This document shows positions 24,105 through 35,251 of a DNA stretch of 64,000 nucleotides, in pieces (position 1 is the first letter of the stretch; every line of letters begins with the position of its first letter). This DNA comes from Melastoma dodecandrum. Taxonomy: Eukaryota > Streptophyta > Magnoliopsida > Myrtales > Melastomataceae. The DNA lies in NCBI GenBank assembly GCA_029817715.1, contig JARUPY010000607.1, positions 2,666,001 to 2,730,000 on the forward strand. Reading direction: 5' to 3'. The notes beneath the pieces were generated by a model, which saw only the letters and a list, made by a program, of their open reading frames with translations, was not told where the DNA came from and ran no database searches. The position numbers were made by a program, and so were the translations under genes.

Positions 24105-25759
24105 CGTGAAAGGGCGAGGTGGGGTCGGAAAAGATCGGAACTTTCGTCAGACCCAGAAGCCGGGAACCAACAAAAAATGACACCCGGAATCGCAAGTCAC
24201 AAATCACACGATCGTATGCATAAAAAAAAAAACAGGGGCGGGGGGTTTCGTGAATGGGGGACGGACCAACGAACGGGTTTGAGATCGATGGAGGAGGAAG
24301 AAGCTTTCTAGGACAAAAGCCAGGGAAAGAAAATGAAAGGGAGGGAAGGAAAGGGGGAGGCAGGCGACTCTGATGTTTTTTGCTTCTCTGTTTAGGCAGC
24401 ATCGAAAGCCAAAGAGGCTTTACGCTGCAACGAGGTTTGTTACAGTTTATTTCGAAGCTAATTTTTAAAATTAAAAATTTATAATTTAAGTGAAATAAGT
24501 ATTTTGTATTTCGAGGTATCACAACACCAAAATGACATTTAATTCAATAAAATAGGAACAAAATACATGACATAATCATCGATGTCAAAAGTAATATAAA
24601 TGTTATATTTTTTTTTTTAGATTTAAAAGTATGGGGGACCTACAAGTCGGTTTCCTCCAATCTCTCGCCGACACGTCGCTTAGCTTGCTTTGATTGGCCC
24701 TAACAACTATATACAAATCTCGGCGGCGATAAATATGTCCAAATCTCGTTGGTAAGATGTGTAGAAAAATGACAGAGCAGGTGCGCCAAACCCTACGAAT
24801 GAAATAACCCAACAAAATTCTAGTCGACGCTGACTCATCAATGTCTCCCGTCGAGTAACTATTTATTTCTCTTTTAAAGAAGAGAGCACCATGCTTTCCT
24901 TCTTCGAGAGTCTGTCTGTGTCCGCCCGAGAGGACATGGCCGTGCAAAGGTAGACCCGCCAAGACATTTACGGCCAGGCCTCGATTTCGTTCGTATATAG
25001 TGGCGAAAGACGATGTTGAGTGAGTTTCAGGTGTGGCCAACAAATGCCCACAAACTCTCACCTAATATTACCAAATCGAGTCCACTGATGGTTGAGAAAC
25101 TCACCCAGATTCAGCTTTTCATTCATTAACATTTGGGAGAAGTTGCCTGTGGCAGCACCACACCACTCTGATCCATAACTCAACTGTGAACGTTACAGCA
25201 CGATTCATGAATCCCAGACTTGAAAGTGCCGAGGGAATACGTAACGCGATCAACAAATGATAAAGGGTGGCCGCCTCGCCACGACATTCTCAGTCCTCGA
25301 GGTGCAGCGTAATCCCGGGAAAAGCGAATGAAGATAGCCGGTCTCGAAAGGACACAGGCACACAATTTACCACGACATGGTAACGGTGCCGGCACGAAAA
25401 AGGACACAGGCACACAATTTCTGCAAAATGAATAGTCGATTTCGCTTAGACGGGTGTGGCTCGGATTGTGACCGCGATGCGAGTTAAGAATGAGAAAAGC
25501 ACAGAACAAAAGGAGGGAGAAACGGAGTGGAACTGATGAATAGAGTGAAGGAACAACACCATCACCAACATTCAATTCAAAGGTTAAAAGTTGAAAGCAC
25601 AAGAAGGACCCAGATGATCATCAAAAGACAATCCAAACAAACACACACCCCTCCCCTCCCCTCCCCCTCCAATTCACGAACAAATTCCGAGAAAAAAATG
25701 AATTTCTCTCTATTATTAAATCATCCTCCATCCTCCTCATCCTCTTCCTGCTGGCTTTT
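24105..25759. other. Spacer between KASII and sucrose synthase
   Basis: The left part should hold the KASII promoter and leader. The right part holds the sucrose synthase 3' end. Short open frames are GC-rich exon shadows or non-coding. The only structure seen is a repeated 22-mer at 25347 and 25399. Confidence 0.5.
25347..25420. repeat. Direct repeat of a 22-mer, 52-bp spacing
   Basis: The same 22 bp (starting AAAGGACACAGG) occurs at 25347-25368 and 25399-25420. Between them lies ACCACGACATGG and GC-rich sequence. It is probably a small local duplication; no function is evident. Confidence 0.8.
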
Positions 25760-28700
25760 TCACTCAACAGCAAGAGGCACAGCTTCAGCCTACCACCCAA
25801 AAAACCCAACAAGAATGTCAGTTTATTACCCAGAAAACCAAACATGTTGAGTTTATCTTAAGGTTTAGGGGATGGTTATTACCAGTTTCCTGTACTTGAG
25901 GGCATAGAACATCTCAAGGTATCTGCGGCTCTCAAGTCTGTCCAGGTTTGAGACATGCTTCCAGAATCCATACACTGCCGTCAGGTTCAGCAGCCTCTCC
26001 GAGTATATCTGCCACGTGTACCTGTCGTCCAATCCCGACAACCTCATTAAAAACAATTACTGATTTTTTACTAATACTAAGGAGCTTCTTTCAATCTTAC
26101 TTCTCCTGAATCCTCTGCATTGCTCCCTCCGATATCTTCTCCCAGTGGGTCGGGTCCGCCTTGCTCTTCTCGAAGAACTCCACCAGGATCTGAGCCGCCT
26201 GCTCCCCGTGGTACGGGTCGATGTGGTACCCTGACTTCCCGTGCACTATGATCTCCGCAGGGCCTCCCTTGCACGTCGCGAACGTCGGCAGCCCGCATGT
26301 CATGGCCTCCACCACTGTCAGCCCGAAGGCCTCGTAGACAGCAGGCTGCACGAATGCCCCCCTGGTGTCACAGATGTACCGGTAGAGCTCACCGTTACGG
26401 ACGCGGTTCATCTGGGAGGAGATCCACCTGAACTGGCCGTTTAGCTTGTAGGTGTCGATCAGCTCGTACATCTTCTTCATCTCCGACTGCTCCTCCAGGT
26501 CCTTGGACTCCTTCCTACGGTCGCCTCCCACCACCACTAGGTTAACCAGCTCCCTCAGCTTCTCGTTCTTGCCGTACCACTCGACCAGGCCAGTCAGGTT
26601 CTTGACACGGTCGAGACGAGCCATTGTGAACAGGATGGGCTTGTTCCTGTCCTTCAGCACACACCTGTCGTGAAATTCGAACATGTTGAATGAAGAAGAT
26701 CGTTCAGATTATCCGATTGTGTCAATTCTCTAGGTTTGAAGATGGGACTCACAGGTGCTCCTTGTTCTCGACGGGACTAAAGAGGAGTTCCTCGATTTCA
26801 GGGTGGAAGGACTTCAGGCGACGCTTCCCCTCCTTGTAGGAGAAGTAGATGCTCATGTCGGCACCAGGAGACACGATGTTGAACTTGGGGTCGAATACGT
26901 CAATCCCGTGGACTACCCGGTACAGTCCGGGCATCGTGAACGCAGTGTGACTCTCGTACTGCCCCACCGTATCCTTGCTGCGACACAGAGAGCGAACGAA
27001 TGTCGCCGACACATTAGTATTCCTACAAAAAACACAAAGAAAGGTTGATGGGCTCGGTTCGGACACAGATTTTACCTTCCGGCAATCTCTTGGAAGGTGC
27101 TGGTGATGATGAAGTCGGTGTGGTTCATCGCGATCAGATCGGCAGTAAACTGGCAGGAGAAGTGGTACTTATCATCGAGTTTCTTCCAGTAAATGTCAGA
27201 ATCCGGGTACTTCGTCTTCTCGAGGGCATGAGCGATCGTGCACTGCATCGATTGGCGATGAACTTGGATTTCAGTCTTCGTCAAGTATACAGACACTTTG
27301 ACGGGAAAACAGAGGACAATCTCGAAATCAAACCTGTGTGACTCCCAGTTTATGTGCAAGCAAAGAAGCAACGATATTTCCATCACTGTAGTTGCCGATG
27401 ATCAGATCCGGCTTGCCTTGCAGCTCGCTTGCAATTTCATTAGCCACATCCTGATATCATTCAACATATATAACCGTTCAGCTTCCTATGTATTCAATTC
27501 CGTTATTCCTCTACTGAAATGGCATACCTCGGTGTAGGTCTCAAGATAAGGCCAGACTTCGAACCGGGAGATCCACTGACGAACAACACCCTTCTCCGTC
27601 CTGAAGGGGACACGGAGGATGTGGGAGTGCTCTGTGTCATAAACTTTCTCGAGACGCTGCATGCACGTGGTGCCGACCGCATCTGGAAGCAGTCTCGTGA
27701 TCTGTACAGGTAAAAAGGAAAGCTCGTCGTGACAAGTTTGACTCGAGATACCGATCGAGAAACTGTGACATTCTTACAATCAAGATTCTTGGAGTGATAT
27801 CAAGTCCTTGCTGCTTGATCCGGTGCAGCATCTCATTTTCCAGCGCGCGGACTTGATCCAGGATGTACACAACCTACAGTAGTAACTTGGGCTCCGTCCA
27901 GATCTCATATTTTCTTGTTTGCAAGAGACAGCGTGAGAGATCTATTACCTGCCCACCAGTATCGGGGTAACCTAGGACATTGTCCTGAGCGAAGTAGCCA
28001 TGGGGGGTCATGATCACGACATTAAAGACCATTGGGATCCTGCCAAGGAACTTCTCGAGGGTGCATGGTTCAGGAGCCTCAAGCAGGTCCAGGAGAAGCT
28101 GGATCATCTCGAGGACGCGCTCGGCCGTGTCACCCCAGCCTCTCTCAAGCCCAATCTCCTGGAACTTGTGCTCAAACTGAGAGAAGGGCGTCTCAGGCTT
28201 CAGCGTGGAGAGGAACTCCTCTGCCTTCCTCAGCACGTGCTGGAGGGAGAACACATTCTGGATCCGGGCATTCACCATCATATTCTGAAAAAATCGATGA
28301 CGAGGTTGCAAGGATCGTTATTTCTAGGAATACGGTTTTAGACGTTCTGAGAACTTCTGCATACCTTTCCTCTGTAGCAGTGAACTTGGAGGAACTCGAG
28401 AAGTGGGTGCAAGCTCTCCTTGTCATGGAAAAGCTTAGCAGAGAGGTGGCGGTTGAGGAACTCCACGCCATTACCAATGGATTTTGAGAGCGTTGGGGCT
28501 GGGAACGAAGCCGTGAAGGGCTCAAAGTCCAGCTCCAGCACAAATTGCCCATTCGAGCTGCGGCATTAACAGGAAGAGGAGTTGGTCTTCCTCTGCATGA
28601 TCACACAGTCTAAAAGGACGACAGGACTCTGGGATTTACCTTCCATCAACAAGCTCCTCCTTGAAATGGAGGAACTCGGTGGGCCTCAACTCCTCCACGA

Positions 28701-29207
28701 CGAGGGCGTGGATGTTCACCCGGATGTACTCCCACACGCCAGGCCTCGGGCGAACTGCGAGCGCGATCCACGGAGGCAAAACTATCGCTTCCTAAAGGGT
28801 AGCAGAAAACAAGACCAAATCATCCACGTAACAACCGATCTAACAGAGGAAACTTCCGGGAAACACTCCAATCCACTACGAACCTGAGTTGCCCTGAGGA
28901 CTTCGCCGAAAGCTCCGTCTGCGAGCTTCTTCTGGTGGTCCTCGGAGATGGCTTCAAACTCGGCAATCACCTGGTGATTCTGCAGGATACCCTTCCCTTT
29001 GGCCTCAACCCTGCAACGAAAAAAAACCGAAAACATCCCCCCATTTAATAAGTGCACTATTCCTCGTGAAGGGAACACGACTCAGATGAGCACCAAGATC
29101 CCATGGCACCTGGCGAGAAAAGTGAGGAGGAGATTGCGGTGAGCAAGGAGGGCCTCGTCGAAGCGCTCGCGGATGCTGTGTGCACGAGTAAGCAGACGCT
29201 CCGCCAT
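25760..29207 (-). CDS. SUS: Sucrose synthase (SUS1-type)
   Basis: Cytosolic and membrane-associated enzyme converting sucrose and UDP to UDP-glucose and fructose, reversibly, feeding cellulose, callose and starch synthesis. Exons in transcript order: 29207-29110, 29010-28884, 28791-28640, 28557-28365, 28284-27949, 27873-27778, 27701-27528, 27450-27334, 27242-27076, 26977-26753, 26664-26101, 26021-25883, 25789-25760. They join to 805 residues, the usual length. Ser11 lies in [11 protein letters not shown], the conserved kinase target. The sucrose-synthase domain covers the first two thirds ([21 protein letters not shown]). The GT4 domain follows, with [24 protein letters not shown] and an E-x7-E (EAFGLTVVE). 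The end is AEAVPLAVE; its last exon is only 30 bp and is found by the TAG acceptor and conserved ending. A leader intron is likely, as in other SUS genes, but I could not place it. Confidence 0.96.
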
Positions 29208-30660
29208 GGCTCAAGAACACGCAAACACAGAGCAGAACCCGCAAAACAGAAACACAGCATGCAAAAAAATAAAACTTGAGATCGACTATAAATTGAAAAA
29301 CCCGAGTCCAAAAGTCCTGCCGGGTCATCATCATGCACTCCACCAGAAAGTCAAGATCCAACCAAACCGGGAATTCCTAAATAACTTAAAAGTCATAAAA
29401 TTAAAATCCCAACTGATATTAAATCCATCTTTTTAGCAGCAAAGGCAACAGCAGAACAGATATGTTCTGTCCGTGACTGTTGTTCATCGATTCTTCAGCT
29501 TACACACAGCTCGAAACATGGGTTGAAACATGGGTGTCGCGTGAAGACATGAACTATTAAACAGAAGATCTGGTGGATGGATTTAGAAAAGCAAGTGGGA
29601 GATACACCCCCACCCAGAAGGGAGAGGAGAAGGAGAGAACGAGGACAAGGACAATGACAATGCAACAGGCAGACAGAAGCTCACCTAAAAACAACAGAAC
29701 AGAACAGGAGGGAGAAGGATAGAGAGGATATGTGAAGGATGAGTAGAGGAGATCACAACTGAAAGAACAACCCCTTGTTGCTTGCTTGCTTCATTACAAC
29801 TCAACAACGTCGACATTCAACCCACCAATTCCCCCCCTCGTACGTGACGTTACTACATTGGAGTTTAAGACAACTAAAGGGAGAGGAACTGCTGCTTTCC
29901 TTCCCTTGTTAGAAACAAACACATGTTACACAAACTAACTCCAAAACCAAACCATCTAGTAGCAGATCATTCATTAGGTGAAGAGGAACAGAGCATTGAG
30001 GAGGGAGGAGGGGGGATGGGGGACATGGGCATTGACGATGTAAGAGTAAGGAAACTTGATTCTAAAGATAGTGGTGATGATGATGATGATGATTACTCCT
30101 CTTGATAATTACTATCCTCCCTCTCTTTGTTTGCTTCCGATTGAATCTACATGTTGTCGTACAAAAACTATGAATGGCGACGACGATGGAAATTCATTGT
30201 ATTTGGGAGGCATGTCGATTCGCAGCTTCCCGCCGATTAATGATAAAACAAAGTAAAAAATTATAGTTTCTTTTTCCCCAACTCTTTTTGGGGGACATCC
30301 AACTTCTAAAATTTTCTATTAATATAAGAAATTTAAGCTCGTAGAGAAAGAAAATTTGATGTTTCTTTCTTAATTTTTAAATATTGATGAAAAATTTTAA
30401 AATCAAGAAAAATAATAATAAATAATTTACTTACCAACTTTATCCGTAAACATAACTCGAATTGGATCCGCTGTTTGTGTCCCCCCACAGTCAGCGGGGG
30501 TGGTTGGCTGGGTTCATAAAATATAAAAAGAAAACTGTCTTGTCCATACATTCATATACATATGTATTTTTGAAATATGAGAATGAAAATTAACGGGGGT
30601 TTCAGATTCCAGCTAAGAGAAAAACGGGGTGGGGTCAGCATTTCAACATACGAATTTCTC
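29208..30660. other. Sucrose synthase leader and upstream region
   Basis: Contains the SUS leader (probably with an intron that ends just before the ATG) and promoter. GA-rich stretches near 29580-29740 may be the leader exon. A (GAT)n-like run lies near 30069-30093. No other gene is supported. Confidence 0.45.
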
Positions 30661-30740
30661 CAGCGAATTAGTAAATATATAATGTATTATATCATATTTT
30701 TTTTGATCTATTCCGTCGTTTGAAACGTATCCTACAGTAA
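30661..30740 (+). repeat. Left terminal inverted repeat of the MULE
   Basis: Matches the reverse complement of 33535-33615 over about 75 bp with mismatches. The best block is CGTCGTTTGAAACGTATC against TGTCGTTTGAAACATATT. Confidence 0.7.
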
Positions 30741-31274
30741 CACTTACTTAAGACGTTATTTCGACGTTATCATCTGTTAGCTCCCATCATAAAATATAAT
30801 AAAAAAACGGAGTTCGACGTATCGCACACGTGGCAGCAACGCCGTTAAAAATTCAACGTGGGCCAAGGAAAACCCAATTTTAACCCCATCCACTTTCTCA
30901 CCCCCATACTATTCAATCGGGGATGCCCTAATCGGTCTGTTTCTAACCCTAATTTCACCCCCTTTCACTCCCTGATCCCTTTCACTCCCGCACTCAAGTA
31001 GCCCGATTCCGGCCCCCTTCACCACTGGTCACCTTCGCCACTAGTCATTGCTCCAAGTGTTGAGGCAAGTCTTCACCACTGGTCCCAATTCCGTCACCCC
31101 CGTTTCCCTGTCATTTTTTCCCCAGTTGTCCGATCGTCTGTCACATCTATTGAGGATATTAGTGCCGAGGCAAGTTTTTTTCTCCGTTTCCCTTTACATT
31201 TCGTTAATGGAACTTTGTCTAACTTGGTAAGTTAGTGTGACTCGGTATTGTTGATTCATTAGGCTGAGATTGAT

Positions 31275-33174
31275 GTGCAAATGGGTGATTTGATTTTTCA
31301 TGTAGGAGGTAAACTTAGTTTGAGTGGACGAGTGAGGTATTGTGGGGGGAAATTAACCAAGTTCAAAGATGTAGATGTTGACAAAATTGGATATTTTACC
31401 ATTATGAACTTGGCTAGAAGGGCTGGATATGAACCAAGTAGGATGTGGTTCGTTAAGCCTCGAAAAAGCTTAGCTAAAGGGTTGACAGGAATTTTGACCG
31501 ATAGCGAAGTTAGTGAGATGGTTTCTATGTTGCTTGAAGCTAAATCTATTCATATATTCATTGAGGGTGATGAGAAGAACATGAGTGATCCGAAGGAGGA
31601 GGATCTGTAGGTCGAGGTAGAGGATGAGTCTATTGAGAATGTGGTTCCTGAGCGGTTGGAAAGGGGGATGGATTTAGAAAGTGAGATTAATTCAGACTAT
31701 GTTGGGTCTGAGAATGATGTAGGGGATGGAGATAATAAGAATCAGGGACATATTGTAGCAAGTGGTATAAAATCAAGAATGTATGATCCCGATTGTGATC
31801 ATAGGAGCTTAGGGTTCGATATTGGTTTGAGTTTTGACAACTTAGTGCAATTTAAGCAAGCTATCCAGGATTATGCCATTTGTAATGGTGTTGATGTTCA
31901 TTGGGTTAGAATTGATAAGAAAAGAATGGAGGTCGCTTGTGGTGAGGGTTGTCTTTGGCGGGTGTATGCTGGGTGGTTGCAACGGGAAAGTATCGTAGTT
32001 GTCAAGTCTTGTAACATGGAACATAAATGTACAAGATCGTTGAAAAATCGTCAAGCTAGTGTTACATGGTTGGCGCGTGAATTCATCAAGAACAATCGAC
32101 CTCTTGACTCAATGACAGCGAGAGATATTATGGTCAATTTGATGGAGAAGTATTCCCTTCAGGATAACAAACTCCAAGTGTACTGTGCTAAGTGCTAAGT
32201 ACTGTACTCCAATTTGAATGGTTCAATTGAGGAGCATTACAAGTGTACTGTGCTAAGTGCTAAGTACTGTACTCCAATTTGAATGGTTCAATTGAGGAGC
32301 ATTATAAGAAAATTAAGAGTTACATTGCTTTCTTGAGTAAGATGTGACCGGAAAGCACTTTTAAGCTGGAGCTTGAGTTAACTCCAAGTGTAGGACTGTT
32401 CAACGCATTCAAACGGTTGTACGTGGGATTTAATGAATTGTGGAAGGAGTTTAGACAAGGTTGTAGGAATGTTGTTGGGTTTGATGGTACTTTTCTGAAG
32501 CATGCTGCCGGAGGTATTCTATTGTCTACGGTTAATCGCGATGGAAATAATCACAAGTTTCCGATAGCCTGGGCAGTCGTTGAAGGGGAGAACACATTGT
32601 CTTGGATGTGGTTCTTAGCATTCCTCTTTGCTGATTTAGGTATAAATGATGGTAATGGTTGGACCTTCATAAGTGATACACAAAAGGTTTTGTCATTTCC
32701 TTAACTTCACTCATGGGTACCAAAACCTTGCTTAGGCCAATTGTTTGATGTTGTTCATAAAAATGATAAGTATATCGTGAACTTGCTTAGGTCTAGTTGT
32801 ACATGTAGGGAATGGGAGTTGACTGGGATTCCTTATTGTCATGGAGTAGCCTCAATAAATTTCTTGAAACATGACATTGAGGCCTATGTCAGTCACTGGT
32901 ATAAGAAAGAGACATACCTTAGAGCCTACAAGTATCCATTGACACCATTGGAAGGAGAGACGACATGGCCTGAAGCTGAAGTTGAACCCATTCAGCCTCC
33001 ACCATTCAAGGTAAGACTAGGAAGACCAAAGAAGAATATGAGAAAGGGTGTAGATGAAGAGCCAAAGAAACCTAAACAAGTGACCATGGAAAGAATTGGA
33101 GATGCAATGCAGCAAATGTAAAGGATATGGCCATAACAAGAGGAGTTGCAAAGCCCAACCTGGAGCTACATCTT
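31275..33174 (+). pseudogene. MuDR-type transposase, broken
   Basis: Piecewise reading gives the plant MULE domain order. A PB1-like N-terminus (LIFHVGGKL, then GRVRYCGGKLTKF) occupies 31275-31610 and ends at a TAG. The DNA-binding domain (GLSFDNLVQFKQAIQDYA, CxxxCLWRVYAGW) occupies 31641-32198. The start of the DDE core (GFDGTFLKHAAGG, ending ISDTQKVL) occupies 32417-32704. A SWIM zinc finger (CTCREW, then GIPYCHG) occupies 32741-33121. A CCHC knuckle (CSKCKGYGHNKRSC) follows near 33110 in another frame. The region between the second Asp and the SWIM finger, which should hold the third catalytic acid, is deleted. Breaks include a 65-bp tandem duplication, a TGA near 32345 and a frame shift at the knuckle. 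It cannot encode an active enzyme. Confidence 0.9.
32175..32304 (+). repeat. 65-bp perfect tandem duplication
   Basis: Units 32175-32239 and 32240-32304 both run from CAAGTGTACTG to GGAGCATTA and look identical. 65 is not a multiple of three, so the duplication itself breaks the transposase frame. Confidence 0.93.
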
Positions 33175-33534
33175 CAATGGAGCCTAGTGTCTCGGAACAA
33201 CATGAAAATGCTCTAATTGTTCATCCTGGAACCCAAAATGTAAGTTCTTGTTGTTTTACAATCTTGTTGTAAGTTCAGGTATGTAACTCATAACTGTTTC
33301 TTCTGTTACAGGACACACATGCAGGTACTACATGGAGAGCCATAGGGAGAGGAGCCACGGGGAGGGAGGAAGTGGTAGAGGAGCAACAGGGAGAGGAGCC
33401 ACAGGGAGAAGCAGATCAGAGGTAGAGTGATGCCTATAATGGAGCAGCCCCAAAGCAGTTATAACGTGTGCACCAGTGGCACACAAGAATTAGGTGTTGC
33501 AGATCTAAGGTTCAGTTATGGAAATGCACATACT

Positions 33535-33615
33535 GATTGCCGTAAAATATGTTTCAAACGACAGGATAAATTGAAAAAATAAGATATAGTACATGATATA
33601 TTTGCTAATTTAGCC
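33535..33615 (-). repeat. Right terminal inverted repeat of the MULE
   Basis: Reverse complement of the left arm at 30661-30740, with mismatches. Confidence 0.7.
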
Positions 33616-33752
33616 TATTTCTTTTTGGTCAGCCAGCCAGACAACCCCAAGGACTGATAAGAAATGTTGTTATTTTATATATATTATATATATACACATA
33701 CATATGATGCATGCAAAGCAAATGTCGGTCTTCGTCTTCTCCACTCCCCTTC

Positions 33753-33776
33753 TAATAATAATAATAATAATAATAA
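33753..33776 (+). repeat. (TAA)8 microsatellite
   Basis: Eight TAA trinucleotides in a row in non-coding sequence. Confidence 0.9.
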
Positions 33777-33957
33777 AAATCCCTCCAAAACTCAAAAGAA
33801 TTCAATGTCTCTCCTTCGCGAACCCCTCTTCGTCCCCTCCATGGAGAAAATATCTCTGGACCATTAAATACGCACACCCCCCAAGCTGGGACTGATGTGG
33901 GGCCTCATGGATTTATTACTTACACACACATTAATTGTAAAGATGGGTGCGTGCCTG

Positions 33958-34392
33958 GAGCTTTGTTCCAATTTAACCTGAATTCTTAAATTAATTCGCG
34001 AAATGACTTCGTTAGTTTCGATATTCCGCAAATAACCACGTAAAATCGGCCTTATAAAGGCCGACTTCAATTCCTTAAAAGGCCGACTTCCTAAAAATTT
34101 AAAAAAAAAAAAAATTTGGGAAGTCGGCCTTTGTAATAAAAAACAAGAAAAATTCCCCCCTGCAAACCCCACCAGCCTTTCAAACTCCCACGTACTTCCT
34201 TTTTTTTACTAATTCAATATGGAAGTCGGCCTTATCCAAATTTTTTTTTTAAATTTTTACGAATAAGGCCGACTTCTTTAAGGAATTGAAGTCGGCCTTT
34301 GTAAGGCCGATTTCATATTTCCGGAATTTCGAAACTAACGAGATCATTTTACGAATTATTTTAGAAATTCAGGTTAAATTAGAACAAACCTC
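33958..34392. mobile_element. Foldback element A (GAGCTTTG termini)
   Basis: A 435-bp element whose arms of about 150 bp are inverted copies. Left starts GAGCTTTGTTCCAATTTAACC; the right end read inward starts GAGGTTTGTTCTAATTTAACC. The flanks TGCGTGCCTG (33948-33957) and TGCGTGTGTG (34393-34402) agree at 8 of 10 positions, consistent with a decayed target duplication. Each arm carries a mini-hairpin, CGGCCTTATAAAGGCCG on the left and CGGCCTTTGTAAGGCCG on the right, plus extra AAGTCGGCC copies. It has no coding capacity. Confidence 0.82.
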
Positions 34393-34402
34393 TGCGTGTG
34401 TG

Positions 34403-35251
34403 TATTATGAGCAATGATCTCATTGTCATACCCAATAGATAGATGATGGTACTCTCCTCCTCCTCCTTCTTCTGATTGTGATTCGTCTGCTTATATTATT
34501 TAAACTGACACAGATGTCGTTGCAAATCTAGGGGGGGTGCTCTCTTGAGTATTATTATTATTTTAAAGTGGAGTGACTGAATCGGCTCAACTGTGCATTA
34601 ATAAAATCTGATAAAAAGGTAATGTAATATATTTTTATTCATGTCTCCAAAAAATAAATAAAACGAACGAAAGCCCATCCGATTTTTCGAGCTTTCATTC
34701 AGAAGCGCAGCGACGACCTCTTCTGTGTTGGAACGAGTCCAACCAAACCAATATGTAATGTAACCCTCACGAACGACGGATCAGGAATGCACGAGCCCCG
34801 CCCCACCCCCGCCTGTGGCTGTAATCGGCCCCGGGCTGCTTGCCAGTGGTCCTGCAGAATCCTCAGGACAATCACCTCTCTGGTGCTGCATCGGAGCTCC
34901 CCGGATCAGGAGGGCTGGCAAGTCCACGAGTCCTCACTGTTAAAAACATCCTTTCTATTGATGATGAAATCCTTACAATTTTAAACTTCTAAAAATTTTA
35001 TGCCTTTTTCCTACTTTGCCCTTTTTTTCCGGCTCTACCAAACAGTAGGACATCTATTCAAATTACAACCTGGGAATTTTGCTTAGTCGACCTCGGCCTC
35101 TTATCCCCTACTTATCTCAAATGATTGGGATCTAATACAATGACTATATCATACAGTTCTTACCTTCTACCTCTTTGATTTCATCCGGTAGGACATTCTG
35201 GGACTTTTTTTTTGGCAGGTTGAATCAAGCATGGGGAGTCAGGGAAATTAA
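34403..35251. other. Spacer downstream of ARID4
   Basis: AT-rich with one GC-rich patch (34785-34930). The end nearest 35251 should hold the ARID4 3' untranslated region. Nothing else is recognised. Confidence 0.45.

Larger units (their letters stand above)
30661..33615 (+). mobile_element. Decayed Mutator-like transposon (MULE)
   Basis: About 3.0 kb with degenerate terminal inverted repeats around 30661-30740 and 33535-33615. Both arms, read inward, give ATTAG, an AT-rich stretch, TATATC, a T-run, then CGTCGTTTGAAAC (left) against TGTCGTTTGAAAC (right), roughly 75 percent alike. Inside is a broken MuDR-family transposase. Exact ends are unsure. GGTCAGC occurs just outside both arms (30633-30639 and 33627-33633) and may be part of a target duplication. 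Confidence 0.75.

Noticed and set aside
23872..24311. Several overlapping open frames on the plus strand opposite the KASII start
   Set aside because: They are shadows of the transit-peptide exon and its GC-rich leader; the minus strand reads a typical KASII transit peptide joined in frame to exon 2.
33958..34392. Hairpin A as a microRNA precursor
   Set aside because: The arms are about 150 bp, carry internal sub-hairpins and end in decayed target copies, so a transposable element explains it better than a microRNA gene.
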